NCBI GenBank assembly: GCA_023053545.1
Contig: JAKZAN010000002.1
Location: forward strand, 2,278,375-2,342,374
Length of the DNA stretch: 64,000 bases
Direction: 5' to 3'
DNA from: Lepidurus packardi
Lineage: Eukaryota; Arthropoda; Branchiopoda; Notostraca; Triopsidae
Numbering within the stretch: the first letter of the stretch is position 1; each line of letters starts with the position of its first letter. The notes beneath the pieces were generated by a model. It made no database searches. It was not told where the DNA came from and saw only the letters and a list, made by a program, of their open reading frames with translations. A program made the position numbers and the translations under genes. Below, one piece after another: positions 1-11,170 of this stretch.

Positions 1-200
1 GAAGCCGAAGTAAGCCAACCGTCAGGGCCTGTCATTCCCATCAGGGCTCCGTGCCGTGTTACTTTCGACGCACAAGTCATACGACAAAAATCATCACCCC
101 TATTCAAAGTCGGAGAGCAGGTCCGAGTCCGCCGACCATCATCCATGGTCCGCAAGGGGCAATCTCCTTACAGTGACATCCTTACAGTGACCAAGGTCCT
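1..200 (+). pseudogene. Gypsy/Ty3 integrase C-terminal fragment (truncated copy)
   Basis: This segment repeats bases 8974-9172 almost exactly and encodes the region after the integrase core, up to the start of the C-terminal chromodomain-like/LSDG part. The match stops abruptly near base 200, where the sequence switches to the reverse transcriptase part of a gypsy element. Compared with the downstream copy it has one extra G in a G run near 157, which keeps the reading frame open; the downstream copy is shifted there. It is either the end of a second, tandem gypsy copy that starts before the window, or a local rearrangement. Confidence 0.75.
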
Positions 201-219
201 GCAACTGTCAGTTCAGTGA

Positions 220-555
220 CAGCGTGAAGCTGTCAGTTCTGAGATCCAATCCATGGTTGACAACGACATCTGGGAGAAGGTCTGCAAGCCGTGCCAATGG
301 GCTCATCACCTCGTTTGCGTCCCTAAGGGTAATGGACAGATCCGAATTACCACCGATTTGTCTCCACTCAACAAATTCGTTATTCCGGAACATCACCCAT
401 TGCCCAGGATCAACGACCTTTACCTTCAACTGCTAGGCGCTACCGTCTTTTCCAAGATCGACCTCTCAAAAGGCTACTGGCACATCCCACTGGCACCGGA
501 CAGTCGTCCGCTAACCACGACGATCACACCTTCCGGCATTTACCAGTACAAACGT
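220..555 (+). pseudogene. Gypsy/Ty3 pol, 5' part: reverse transcriptase N-terminus, interrupted
   Basis: Frame 1 encodes the start of a gypsy-type reverse transcriptase: the PKGNGQIRITTDLSPLN fingers motif followed by FSKIDLSKGYWHIPL, which carries the first catalytic Asp. The reading frame is cut at 555 by the BEL element and resumes at 7136-7141 with LPMGLTDAASVFQ, so the two parts belonged to one gene. No gag or protease part is visible before base 220; instead the sequence joins an integrase fragment. A short direct repeat (ctgtcagttc, near 204-213 and 230-239) sits at that junction. Confidence 0.85.
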
Positions 556-874
556 TGTTCCGGACAAGTACAGTCCGGAAGGGGAAAGAATGAAAGGAAA
601 GGGAATGGAAAGGAAAGAGAAAGAGGGACAAAGGGGAGCTCGCGGTTGTCTCGAAAGGGAGAAAGGCAGTTGCGATTGAACAGGGAGAAGGAAGGTTGTA
701 GAAAGGCTTGATGAAAGGTGATCTAAGTGACGTGTCGGTGTTGGGTGGGTGTTACTTGAGTTTGGAGCTGTTTGTGTTACGTTCGAGTTAAATACATTCG
801 ACCTGATTTTTCTCCCTTAACACGAACCTCGATCGCCAATTGCCCAACGGTGTTGGCCATAACTGTTGGTAACA
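556..874 (+). repeat. BEL/Pao 5' LTR
   Basis: This 319-base direct repeat begins tgttccgg and ends ggtaaca. It matches the 3' LTR except at two places: near 666 (g versus a) and near 807 (t versus c). It would hold the promoter of the element. Confidence 0.93.
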
Positions 875-880
875 ATTTGC

Positions 881-898
881 TGGTGCCGAAACCCGGGA
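881..898 (+). promoter_or_regulatory. Primer binding site complementary to tRNA-Phe
   Basis: Six bases after the LTR lies tggtgccgaaacccggga, complementary over 18 bases to the 3' end (CCA included) expected of animal tRNA-Phe. It would prime minus-strand DNA synthesis. Confidence 0.8.
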
Positions 899-921
899 AC
901 CGAAACCGTTAACACCCGAAA

Positions 922-3900
922 ATGGCCACCGCGAAGATCCCTACGACGTCTTTGAACCCCGAGAGGGATGACGAAGTTATAGACTTAATTAGTGTGGAAA
1001 GCCTCAAAATTCAACGTAGAATCGGCAAAACCCAACACACCAAGCACATAAACTTTATCCTGGATACAATAAATGCTCAAAAACGACGTTCAGAAATCCG
1101 AACATTGCGATACCAACTCACCGACCTGCATGAGCAATGCCTCCGGCTGAATAACCGGATCGAAGAGATTACAGAACTTTCGCAAGCCACGTGGGCTGAA
1201 AGCTTACGGAAAGAACTGCACGATTGCCTGGACAAGGTCGACGAATACCTGAAGAACCGACCCCCCTCCGAAGTTTCCTCTTCCTCTACGTCCGCGAAAT
1301 CAGCCGTTAGCACACGCCTTCAGGAAGCCAAACTTGAACACGACCAAGGAGCCATACGGCTTCAGGAATTGAAGATTGCAGCCGAAGAAGAAATTCAGAC
1401 CACCCGACGACTTCACGACCTCATCCTGACAAATCAACGAAATCATCATGAAATCGTGCAACTTCGTACACATGTGGAGCGCAACCGCGAGATACGCAAG
1501 GCTGCTACCGAGGTGGAACAGAAGAGGGCCGAAATCGAGCACCTGCAGACCGTTGAAGCCGAAGATTACCCCGACGAGGCTGCCTCAGCGGCAAACGGTA
1601 TGAGACACGCTACACTCATACCCCCGAAGCCTCGAACAGTGTGGTCGGAGACTAGGCCTCAGGCAGTACAGGGCGATTTCTTCGGTGCGACACTGAACGG
1701 GCCGGCCGTCTTACCTGAACCCATGACGTCAGCCGCCCGACCGGACGGGTGGATCGACAGTTTAAGGGCGAACCGCACGCGACAGAGGGACGACTTTACG
1801 TCATGGGCTACTCAACAAGACAGCTCCAACAACATTGCTCCGCCTCCCTCCACCTTTGCGTACGCGCCCTGGATTATGGGAGTCATGCCCAAGCTAGAAT
1901 TGAAACCTTTCGATGGTGACCCAAAAAACTGGACGCTTTTTATCGACAGTTTCAAGAGTCTGGTGCACGACGTCATACCCAATGACGCGCAAAGGATTGC
2001 CATGCTCCGAGAAATGCTGACTCCCGAGATCAGAGAGAGTATAGCTGAAAGCCTACACAGCCCGTTGTTATATCGACAAGCGCTCCAGGAACTCCGCAAG
2101 AACTATGGACACCCCCAGTTAATCGCCCGCGCCTACATACGGACCATGCTGGAGATTCCACCGCTCAGAAACGAGGAGTTTGAAGCCCTTCAGTCCTTCT
2201 CTCGTAAAATTCGCGGATCCATTAACACTCTGCATAGCAGCGGATATAGTCAAGAGCTTGCGTCTGTGGCGACCCTTGAGCAGTTGGTCCAGAAGTTACC
2301 TCCACGTTTACGAAGCAAGTGGGGACACCATATGCTCCGCCTCCGACCGCGTTCCCCGACGCTTCCTGATTTTGACGCATGGTTGGCCGACCAAGTCATG
2401 GCGGAAAAGCTGGTACGGCCTACGTGTAAGCCAGAACCGACGAAACGAGAAGGGAGTGTTCCGAAGACTCCCAACACAACGAAACCGCGTTTCTCCCCGA
2501 CCGTACTAGCAACGAGTATCGACAATCGCGATAGCACGACAAATGAATGTATTGTCTGCAACGAGCAGCACCCGATCGAAGACTGTGACAAGTTCACAGG
2601 TCTTTCGCCAACCGAGCGGATTTCAGTGGCGAAGAGCAAGGGTCTCTGTTTTAGGTGCCTCCGCAATGGGCACCTAGGCAGACAATGTAACCGAACAGAC
2701 ATTTGCGAGGTTAACGGCTGTAAGTCCTTGCACCACAAGCTACTACATGGTGCACCCCGAAGCAGTTACGAAGCAAATTCCGCTACGACCATCAGAACTG
2801 GAAACTCACCGAACAGCGAAGAGAAACCAGCCGTTCCGATGATCAACGCTGTGGCTTCTAATGGGGCAGTCGGCCGAACGCTGCTCTACGTAACCCCAGT
2901 GAGGCTTAAGGCAGAAGGCAGGTACTTCGACACCTTCGCCTTATTTGACCCTGGTAGCGAGGTCACCCTAATCCGAAACGACGCAGCAGCACAGCTTGGA
3001 CTACAAGGAGATCCGGTACGCCTGCAACTCGGAACATATCATGGTCAAGATCCGGAAGTAGATGCGCACAGGGTGAACTTTTCCATCGAATCCATAGACC
3101 GGACAACGACAATCTAAATTCCAAAGGCACTCTCCGTTCCCCGAGTGAACGTTTCGCGATGGTATATTAATTGGCCCGAAGAAAAGAAGAAATGGTCTCA
3201 CTTGGCAGATCTCGACCTACCTGAAGTCGACGCGTCTCAGGTTACCGTACTCGTGGGCCACGATGCGATCAGAGCGCACAAACAACTCGATTGGCGCGAA
3301 CCACCTCCAGGTGTATCAGCCCCGACCGCTATGTTAACACGTTTTGGTTGGTCCGTCGTTGGGTGCTACCCTTTCTGGACCCCGGAATCGCGTCCTGGCA
3401 GCTGCAACATGATTAGATGTGAGCCCTCACCCGAACTACAAGACCTCCACGGATTGGTGGAGAAATTCTGGACCATAGAAACGCTAGGGATCGCAAAAAA
3501 GGATATCCCAGCTAGTCCAGAAGACACGAAGGCCTTGCAAGTCTTCGAGAGTTCCATCTACCATGACGGAGAACGCTTCGAGATCGGCTTGCCATGGAAG
3601 TCTCCAGAAACTACTCTACCTAACAATCGAAGTTCCGCCCTGAAGCGTTTATTCACGATGGAGAGGAGATTTTCTCGGGACCCCGAATTCGCTATAAGAT
3701 ACGAGGCCGTAATCGACGAATACATCTCCCTCGGACACGCGAGACCACTGCAGCCCAACGAACTCGAAGGCCCCAAGGGTCGAACTTGGTTTCTTCCCCA
3801 TCATGGGGTGATCAACCCCAACAAACCCGATAAGATACGCGTAGTCTTCGATGCCTCAGCGAAACACGATGGTGTTTCCCTAAATTGCTGCCTACTTCGA

Positions 3901-6786
3901 GGTCCCGATTTCATCGTCAGTTTACCCGGACTTCTCACTAGACTCCGTGAAGGTCTTGTCGCTGTTTCGTCGGACGTGGAAAAAATGTTCCACCAAGTTA
4001 GGGTGAAACCGGAAGATCAAGCTGCTCTCCGCTTCCTTTGGAGGTCACCCGGAGAGACGTCGGCCCCACGCACTTATCAGATGACCGTCCAAATCTTTGG
4101 AGCGGTATCATCACCCTCAATCTGCATGTTTGCTCTGCGAAGGACGGCGGAAGCCTTTTCACCTGACCGGCCAGACCTCATCGAAAAAATCAAAGCAAAC
4201 ATGTATGTTGATAACTTACTGGACTCCAGTAATACGGAGGAACAGGTGATTGCAACCTGTAGTGAGCTATCTAACCTGTTGCGTCGCGGTGGGTTCAAAC
4301 TGACTAAGTGGCTGTCCAGCTCTAGAAGGGTGATGGGATCTCTTCCAAGCGTCGAACGTTTGGACCCGAAGCTGGACCTCGACCTAGATGAACTCCCGAT
4401 TGAACGGACGCTTGGAATGCTATGGAACGCCGAAATGGGACACATTGTCTTTCAAGATCACCATTGGAGAGTGCAAGTACACCAAAAGGAATGTCCTAAG
4501 GACGGTATCAATCATTTTCGATCCGCTTGGCTTCCTGTCACCGGTGATACTTGTGGCAAAATCCCTCCTCCAGGAGATTTGGCGTCTCAACATCGATTGG
4601 GACGAAGACCTGCCATCAGGGCTCGCGAACACCTGGGAGTCTTGGCTAAGCGAACGCGAATGTCTTAATTCGTTATCCATCGACCGCTGTTTCAGAAGAG
4701 ATGACACTCCGATTTCCTCCGCCCAACTCCACACGTTCAGTGACGCTTCCGAAATAGGATACGGCGCGGTGAGTTACCTGAGATTGTTCTACACTTCTGG
4801 AGAACGGTCAGTGGTATTTGTCATGTCTAAGTCTCGCGTTGCCCCCATAAAACAACTAACGATTCCGAGACTCGAACTTCTTGGAGCACTGGTGGCGGCA
4901 CGTTTGTCTTGTACAGTTATGAAGGAGCTCGCGATGCCCGTACAGGAGTCCTACCTCTGGACCGACTCCACGACAGTATTAAAATGGTTGCGTTCAACCC
5001 ATCGTCTTACTACATTCGTGGCTAACAGGGTCAGAGAGATCCTAGAGCTTACGGACCCTACACAGTGGCGTCACATTGCCGGGAAGCAGAACCCAGCTGA
5101 CGAATGCAGCCGTGGACTGTTGGCTCGAGACTTCGTTAATGGAAAACGCTGGTTCAGCGGCCCCGACTTCCTGCTTACTCCGCAAATCACCTGGTCGAAC
5201 CAAGACACGTTCGAGCAAAGTCCGATTCACGATCCGGAAGTCGTCCTAACGAAATGGGCCGGCCTTATAGAGGAACCCACAAAGGAGATAGACGACCTGT
5301 TCGAGAAGTCATCCCGTCTCGCGCGAATCAGGCGTGTTGTCGCATACATTCTTCGCTTCGCCCGAAACTGCCGGGTAAACTCCGAAAACAGAAAACGCGG
5401 ATGCCTTGATGCTGTGGAGCTGAGAGGGGCTATGATAATATGCCTCAAGACGGCCCAGCTTTCTTCTTTCGCCGAAGAGCATAAGGCCTTACAAGACGGC
5501 AATGGAATTAAGGTCAGCTCACGTCTCTCAAAGCTGAACCCAGTCATCGACCATGACGGGCTGATCCGAGCGGATGGAAGAATCCAGCACGCCCAAGTTG
5601 ATCCCGATACTCGCAACCCGATTCTTTTATGCCCGAACCATCCACTCACAACTCTGATAATCCGCGACATCCACGAACGTTTATTGCACCCCTCTACTGA
5701 ACGCACGCTTTGCGAATTACAGCAGACATATTGGGTGTTACGTGGACGGTCAACAGTACAAGGCATGGTACGGAAGTGTGTAACTTGTCGGAAGGCAAGG
5801 AGTCAGCCGCAAACTCCCATGATGGCGGCCCTACCAAAGGATCGTCTGCAATCGTCCATGCCAGCATTTACGAACACAGGCGTCGACTTTTTTGGCCCTT
5901 TGCAAGTAGTTATTCACCGCAGAATACACAAACGCTATGGATGCATTTTTACCTGCTTAGTCACGCGGGCCGTCCATATTGAACTCACCGAATCGTTGGA
6001 TGCCGACGCGTTTTTAATGGCCCTACGACGGTTCATCGGTAGGCGTGGCTGCCCCGTTACCTGCTACAGCGACAACGGAACCAATTTAGTAGCGGGCGAA
6101 AGGATACTACGAGAAGGTTTGCAAAACCTAAAATCTGACAAGTTGCTAAATGACGTTTCCGAGAGGGGAATTACTTGGCACTTCTCCCCCCCTGCGGCTC
6201 CACACTTTGGGGGTGTATGGGAGCGGATGGTTCGCTCTGCCAAGGTCGCCTTGCGTGCTACCTTAAAAAACCGAACGGTAACCGACGAGGTACTCGCCAC
6301 CGTAATGGTAGAGGTTGAGTCGCTTATCAACAGCCGCCCCTTAACTCACGTTAGCCTGGACCATCGTGACCTGCAGCCGCTAACGCCGAACCACTTTCTC
6401 TTGGGAAGGGCTAATCCCAACATTCCCCCTGACATCTTCTGCGAGGAGGAAGTTAGCTCCCGGAAGCGTTGGCGTTCTTCACAAATCATTGCTAATGGAT
6501 TTTGGCGACGTTGGTTAAGGGAATACGTTCCCAACTTGATCGAGCGTCGGACATGGCTTAAGGCTCGGCGAAATTTACGACCGGGAGACGTCGTAATTGT
6601 AGTGGACCACAATAGTCCCCGAAGGCGGTGGCCTTTAGGCCGTGTTACTGAAACCATCCCGGACCGGATGGTGTCGTTCGCACCGCGGTCATCAAGACTG
6701 TGAGCGGTGAATATGTTAGACCCGTGACGAAACTGTGCCTACTTGAAGAAGCTGAAGACGCCACCCCAGAAGACTCGGCTGTTTAA
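922..6786 (+). pseudogene. BEL/Pao gag-pol polyprotein, disrupted
   Basis: The start is the ATG at 922, 47 bases after the LTR. Order of parts: coiled-coil-rich Gag; a DUF1759-like Gag domain (about 1890-2440); two zinc knuckles, the second a canonical CX2CX4HX4C (about 2550-2700); aspartic protease with FDPGSEVTLI (about 2940-2980, DPGS rather than DSGS); reverse transcriptase with YVDN at the catalytic turn (about 4204); RNase H (about 4735 on); integrase zinc finger with CVTC (about 5780) and core with VDFFGPL, YSDNGTN and WERMVRS. Breaks: an in-frame TAA at 3115-3117 between protease and RT, a shift from frame 1 to frame 2 near 4430-4445, and a second shift near 6660-6670 just before the C-terminus. 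YVDN also occurs in other BEL elements, so it need not be a defect. Confidence 0.9.
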
Positions 6787-6816
6787 TAAGTTTTGGGAAC
6801 AAAACTGGGCCGGCGT

Positions 6817-7135
6817 TGTTCCGGACAAGTACAGTCCGGAAGGGGAAAGAATGAAAGGAAAGGGAATGGAAAGGAAAGAGAAAGAGGGACAAAGGGGAGC
6901 TCGCGGTTGTCTCGAAAGGGAGAAAGACAGTTGCGATTGAACAGGGAGAAGGAAGGTTGTAGAAAGGCTTGATGAAAGGTGATCTAAGTGACGTGTCGGT
7001 GTTGGGTGGGTGTTACTTGAGTTTGGAGCTGTTTGTGTTACGTTCGAGTTAAATACATTCGACCTGACTTTTCTCCCTTAACACGAACCTCGATCGCCAA
7101 TTGCCCAACGGTGTTGGCCATAACTGTTGGTAACA
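6817..7135 (+). repeat. BEL/Pao 3' LTR
   Basis: Direct copy of 556-874 with two mismatches in 319 bases. It is followed directly by the second target-site copy aacgt. Confidence 0.93.
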
Positions 7136-9347
7136 AACGTCTTCCAATGGGGTTGACAGATGCCGCTTCCGTCTTCCAGCGACTGGTTAGCCAAACTCTC
7201 GTCGACTGCCGTGGATGCGTAAATTATCAAGACGACATCTTAGTTTTTGGATCAACTCAAGAGGAGCACGATGCCGGTCTACACGAAGTCCTACGCCGAC
7301 TTGCTGACAAAGACTTTCGGGTCAACTTGGACAAATGTCGTTTTGCCGTTCCCGAAGTCAAGTTTTTGGGTCACATCCTCAGCAGCAAAGGTATCAAACC
7401 TGATCCTGCAAGCCTCGACGCAATCAGGAACGCTCCCCAACCAACGTCCATCACGGACGTCCGCAGCTTCCTGGGATCCATCAACTACTTTCGCGAGTTC
7501 TTGCCCTCCTTAGCAGAATTCACCGATCCTCTTCAACGTCTCACAAGGACCACCGAAGTTACAACCTTCCAATGGTCAGAAGAATGCACCACTGCTTTCA
7601 ATAAGCTTAAATCGATGCTGACCAATGACCTCAAGCTTAGCATCTTCGATCCCAATCAGCCAACCGTAGTCTCCACTGACGCGTCGAACATTGGCATTGG
7701 TGCCTGTTTATCGCAACTTCAACATGGTCGATTGGTACCCATTGCTTTCGCCTCCAAGACCCTGACGCCTCGTGAACGCGTTTATGCAGCAAACGAACGC
7801 GAAGCACTCGCCTGCGTCTGGGCCTGCAATCACTGGTCCAATTTCCTCCTGGGTTGCCGATTCACTCTCATAACAGACCACAAAGCATTGGTCTCCATCC
7901 TGGCTCAGTCCGGTGACGGTCGCAAAGCCCACAAATTTGATCGATGGCGCTTACAGCTAGCCGAGTTCGACTATGACATTCAGCATCGACCAGGGATCAG
8001 CAACACCGTTCCGGACATGCTATCTCGCCTTCCTCAAGCTGAATTAACGTCACTGGCAGTTAAATCCGTCACGATTCCAGGATTGTCGGTCGAACAAATT
8101 GCAACAGAAACTGCGGGCGACAAGACGTGCCAAACCATCCTCAAGCTCATCACCAATGGTACTTGGTCGAAGAAGCATAGAGACGACTCCAGCTTATGCC
8201 CCTTCTTCACTGTTCGCAATGAACTGTCCGAAAACAATGGTTGCATCACTAAATCTGATCGTATCGTAATCCCGGTCAATTTACGTCGCCAACTACTCAG
8301 CGCTTCCCACACTGGACACCCAGGCATTGTTCGAGCAAAGATCAAGCTTCGAGAATCCTTTTGGTGGCCTGGCATGTCAACCGACATTGAAACTTTCATT
8401 AAGCACTGTGTCGGCTGTCAAAACTCGTCGAAGTCCGACCCCAAGAGTCGCATCCCAACCGACAGTGTGCCACCACCATCCGGTCCGTGGGAGAAGGTCG
8501 CCATTGATGTAACAGGTCCCTTCGCAACCGCTCCATCTAAGCATCAGTTCATCATAGTGCTTATCGACTACTTCTCTGGTTTTCCCGAAATCACGTGTGC
8601 CGCTAACCACAACGCAACGACAGTAATTAACTTTCTTGACGATGCGTTCGCACGTTACGGCAACCCCAGCATTTTGGTCAGCGATAACGGTCCCGAATTC
8701 ATCAGCTCTGCCCTCGCCAACTTCCTCAGCAGCAGAGACATCAAGCATCATCGGACGCCAGTCTATCATCCTCAAGCAAATGGGAAAGTTGAAGTGTTCA
8801 ACCGAACAATCAAATTTCATGCCCAAGCGCTTTCCAGTGGCCCTTTTGATTTTAAAAAAGGGATGACCGAAATGCTAGCCCGCTTTCGCGCCGAACGCCC
8901 CGATCCAGACGTGAAATCACCCGCCGAGTTGATGTTTAACCGCCGTCCACGCCTGGCGTTCGAGCCCCGCAAAGAAGCCGAAGTAAGCCAACCGTCAGGG
9001 CCTGTCATTCCCATCAGGGCTCCGTGCCGTGTTACTTTCGACGCACAAGTCATACGACAAAAATCATCACCCCTATTCAAAGTCGGAGAGCAGGTCCGAG
9101 TCCGCCGACCATCATCCATGGTCCGCAAGGGCAATCTCCTTACAGTGACATCCTTACAGTGACCAAGGTCCTGGGGAATTATGTATTCCAGCTTTCAGAC
9201 GGACAAACCTGGAACGCCCGACGGATTCGCCGTTACTATCCGCCAGAGGTCATCGAAATCCCGTTAGACCTTGAAATGGATCCTCAACCACGTCGCTCCC
9301 GCCGAACAAACTTGTGTCGCCCTCCACGTCGCTACCCTGAGTGTTAA
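7136..9347 (+). pseudogene. Gypsy/Ty3 pol, 3' part: RT-RNase H-integrase
   Basis: The part after the BEL insertion continues the reverse transcriptase with LPMGLTDAASVFQ and the catalytic YQDD (about 7228). The RT/RNase H connection follows, then RNase H (STDASNIGIGACLSQ, about 7675), the integrase zinc finger (HTGHPG and CVGCQ), the core (AIDVTGPF, VSDNGPEF, and the Glu in KVEVFNRTIK), and a C-terminal LSDGQTWNARRIRRYYPP segment ending at 9347. Frame 1 is open to 9162, but the conserved C-terminus is in another frame from about 9130. The switch coincides with a G run one base shorter than in the copy at 1-200. The gene is non-functional because BEL splits it. Confidence 0.92.
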
Positions 9348-9369
9348 TTTTAAGTAAGGGATAATGATG

Positions 9370-9540
9370 TGATGTTGTAGGTACACACACCCCCTTTCCC
9401 CCCCCCCCCCCCATGTCCCGGTATAAAAAGGACCCACGTCTCTCAGACTGGGTCAGTCGAGCGTGTTCACTCAAACATTCAATACATTGGTTTCCTCCGT
9501 GAGTTCGAACCCCCACGTGTGTTGTGTTCGGTATATAACA
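9370..9540 (+). repeat. Probable gypsy 3' LTR (short)
   Basis: After the pol stop a segment starting tgatgttgtagg and ending gtatataaca (TG...CA) contains a poly-C run (about 9398-9412) and a TATA box (tataaaaagg, about 9422), as expected of an LTR promoter. No second copy of this LTR lies in the window, so both ends are inferred. Confidence 0.45.
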
Positions 9541-9614
9541 TTTTTGGTTTTCCTGGACGATTTTCCGTTCTCTTGTTCGGATGGTTCAATGGAGCCGTTT
9601 TAAATATCAATTCA

Positions 9615-9990
9615 AGTATCAACAAGAACAATTCTCCCGTCCATACCGCAAGAATTGGGAGAGATTTCTTCCGTGAAGAAAACGTAAATCTCATACCGCA
9701 CCCCCAAGTCACCCGACCTCAACCCAATTGAAAATGCTTGGGCTGAGCTGAAAAAAATATGAAGCATAACTAAAATCCTTAAGCATAGCTATCCATTGTT
9801 AAATTTGTATTTCGCTAGTTTTAACGTGCGAAATGGGGACGAACTGTTTGCGGAGGCCGAGCGGGTGTGGAACGAGATGTCAGACAACATTGACTTCTGG
9901 TCCAGGTTGGCAGCATCCATGCCAAGGAGATTGCAAGCGTGTCGGGAGAACGAGGGGTGGGAGGTTGGCGGTCCTATTGATGAAAAATAA
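9615..9990 (+). pseudogene. Tc1/mariner transposase C-terminal relic
   Basis: Translation gives NNSPVHTARIGRDFF, then, after a frame change near 9705, SPDLNPIENAWAELKK. These are the two conserved blocks around the second catalytic Asp and the DLNPIEN motif of Tc1-type transposases. An open segment at 9796-9990 (AERVWNEMSDNIDFWSRL, then MPRRLQACRENEG) fits the transposase C-terminus. Stops and frame changes separate the blocks, the N-terminal DNA-binding half is missing, and no terminal inverted repeats were found. It is a dead fragment. Confidence 0.8.
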
Positions 9991-10019
9991 AGTTTTTTGG
10001 ATTTACGGTCACCAAGCAC

Positions 10020-10710
10020 TTTCTTTGCTTTGACCTTTTGTTTGTCAGGGAAAAGGGATTAGCGTAGTTACTAAGGATAATTTAATTGAGTGACCTGCTC
10101 CTTTAATTAACTGGGGAGTTTAGAAGGGACAACGTGTAGAGAACCCTACCTGAGAATAGAAAAAGGCACGACACAACAGGATTGGTCTAAACAGGGGATA
10201 AGCACTGTGATTGGTCAATTCCGAAACTCCATATAGCGATCAATAAGTTCGTTACTGTACCACCGTCGCTAGCCCGGCTTCCTTTTTTTTTTCCCTAGAC
10301 TAGCGAACCGCTTCAATATTCTGGATTTTGGCCGAGAAGGTGGGTCCTAAACCTTTAAATTAGAAGACAGCCGTGTTGTCCCTACTGTGTAAACCTTTAT
10401 ACTGTGGATAAACCTGCTCTGCTCCACGTGCAAAAAGATCTTCATCAAAGACCAACGCGCAGCCAAGAATTGCAAAGAAGCAGACTAGCCAGGACGCCAA
10501 ATTCTCCCCAGGCTCACTCCACTGCCCCTGCCAAGATCAATCCAGACAAGATTCTTATATATCTCCTCTACCACTGTCGATGACTTAACAAAAAAAGGCA
10601 CTCCTTCTGCAACAGTTAAGCAAATTAAGATCCATTTCAACACCCACGAATCTTGACTAGGGAAAAAGCCTTCCCTGCAATTCTGACCTTCTTCAAGCAG
10701 GCAGTCGTTA
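10020..10710. other. Gene-free stretch, probably decayed repeats
   Basis: No intact gene is seen. The part from about 10430 to 10700 has short, lysine-rich, broken reading frames that could be the remains of a LINE ORF, but no diagnostic motif is present. Confidence 0.3.
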
Positions 10711-10712
10711 TA

Positions 10713-10963
10713 CAGTGGTACCTCGACATACGAGTGCCCCAACATACGAGTTTTTCGAGATACGAGCCGGCGAGCGAGTGATTTTTTGCTTTGAGTTACG
10801 AGCGAAATTCGAGATACGAGTTCGGTTTAGCAGGTCGGCCGGTAGCGCGCGTGCGCGGCACCGCCCATCACGGTCAGTGAATCAGTTAGCTTCGAGATAC
10901 GAGTAATTCAAGATACGAGCAAAGTTGCGGAACGAATTAAACTCGTATGTCGAGGTACCACTG
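10713..10963. mobile_element. Pogo/Tigger-like MITE, 251 bases, TA target duplication
   Basis: Perfect 23-base terminal inverted repeats begin cagtggtacctcgacatacg and are flanked by TA on both sides (10711-10712 and 10964-10965). Inside, the motif cgagatacgag is repeated several times near both ends. Size, TA duplication and terminus resemble non-autonomous pogo/Tigger elements. It encodes nothing. Confidence 0.88.
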
Positions 10964-10965
10964 TA

Positions 10966-11170
10966 TGTAAATAGTGTAGATATTGTAACCCCTTCCTTTC
11001 CCCAACCTGCTATTGTACCCCCCCCCTCCCCCCATGGGGTAATACCTTGATACTACTCCACCCTACCCTTGTGCTCGTACAATTTTAAACAGTGACAATG
11101 TACAACCGTACACCTAATAAAGCCAGAGGCAATAGGCGTGAGCCTATGCCGGTTATTATTAAAAAAAAAA
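10966..11170 (+). repeat. Possible retroelement 3' tail ending in poly-A
   Basis: A non-coding segment contains cacctaataaagcc (a poly-A signal, near 11115) and ends in ttattatt followed by a run of A (about 11161-11170). This resembles the 3' end of a LINE or processed transcript into which the MITE was inserted. It is a guess, because no second copy is present. Confidence 0.3.

Larger units (their letters stand above)
556..7135 (+). mobile_element. Complete BEL/Pao LTR retrotransposon, 6,580 bases, inserted in a gypsy element
   Basis: The element starts with TG and ends with CA. It is flanked by the 5-base target duplication aacgt (551-555 and 7136-7140) and lies inside the reverse transcriptase codons of a gypsy element. 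It has 319-base LTRs at 556-874 and 6817-7135, a tRNA-Phe primer site at 881-898, and gag-protease-RT-RNase H-integrase in BEL/Pao order from 922 to about 6786. The coding region carries one in-frame stop and two apparent frameshifts, so this copy as written could not make a full polyprotein. Near-identical LTRs indicate a recent insertion. Confidence 0.95.

Noticed and set aside
3115..3117. Stop between BEL protease and RT as a programmed readthrough site
   Set aside because: BEL/Pao elements usually have one open frame here, and the other two breaks in the same copy point to decay or sequence error.
4204..4215. YVDN in the BEL reverse transcriptase as an inactivating change
   Set aside because: The same variant is known in other BEL/Pao lineages, so it cannot be called a defect from this copy alone.
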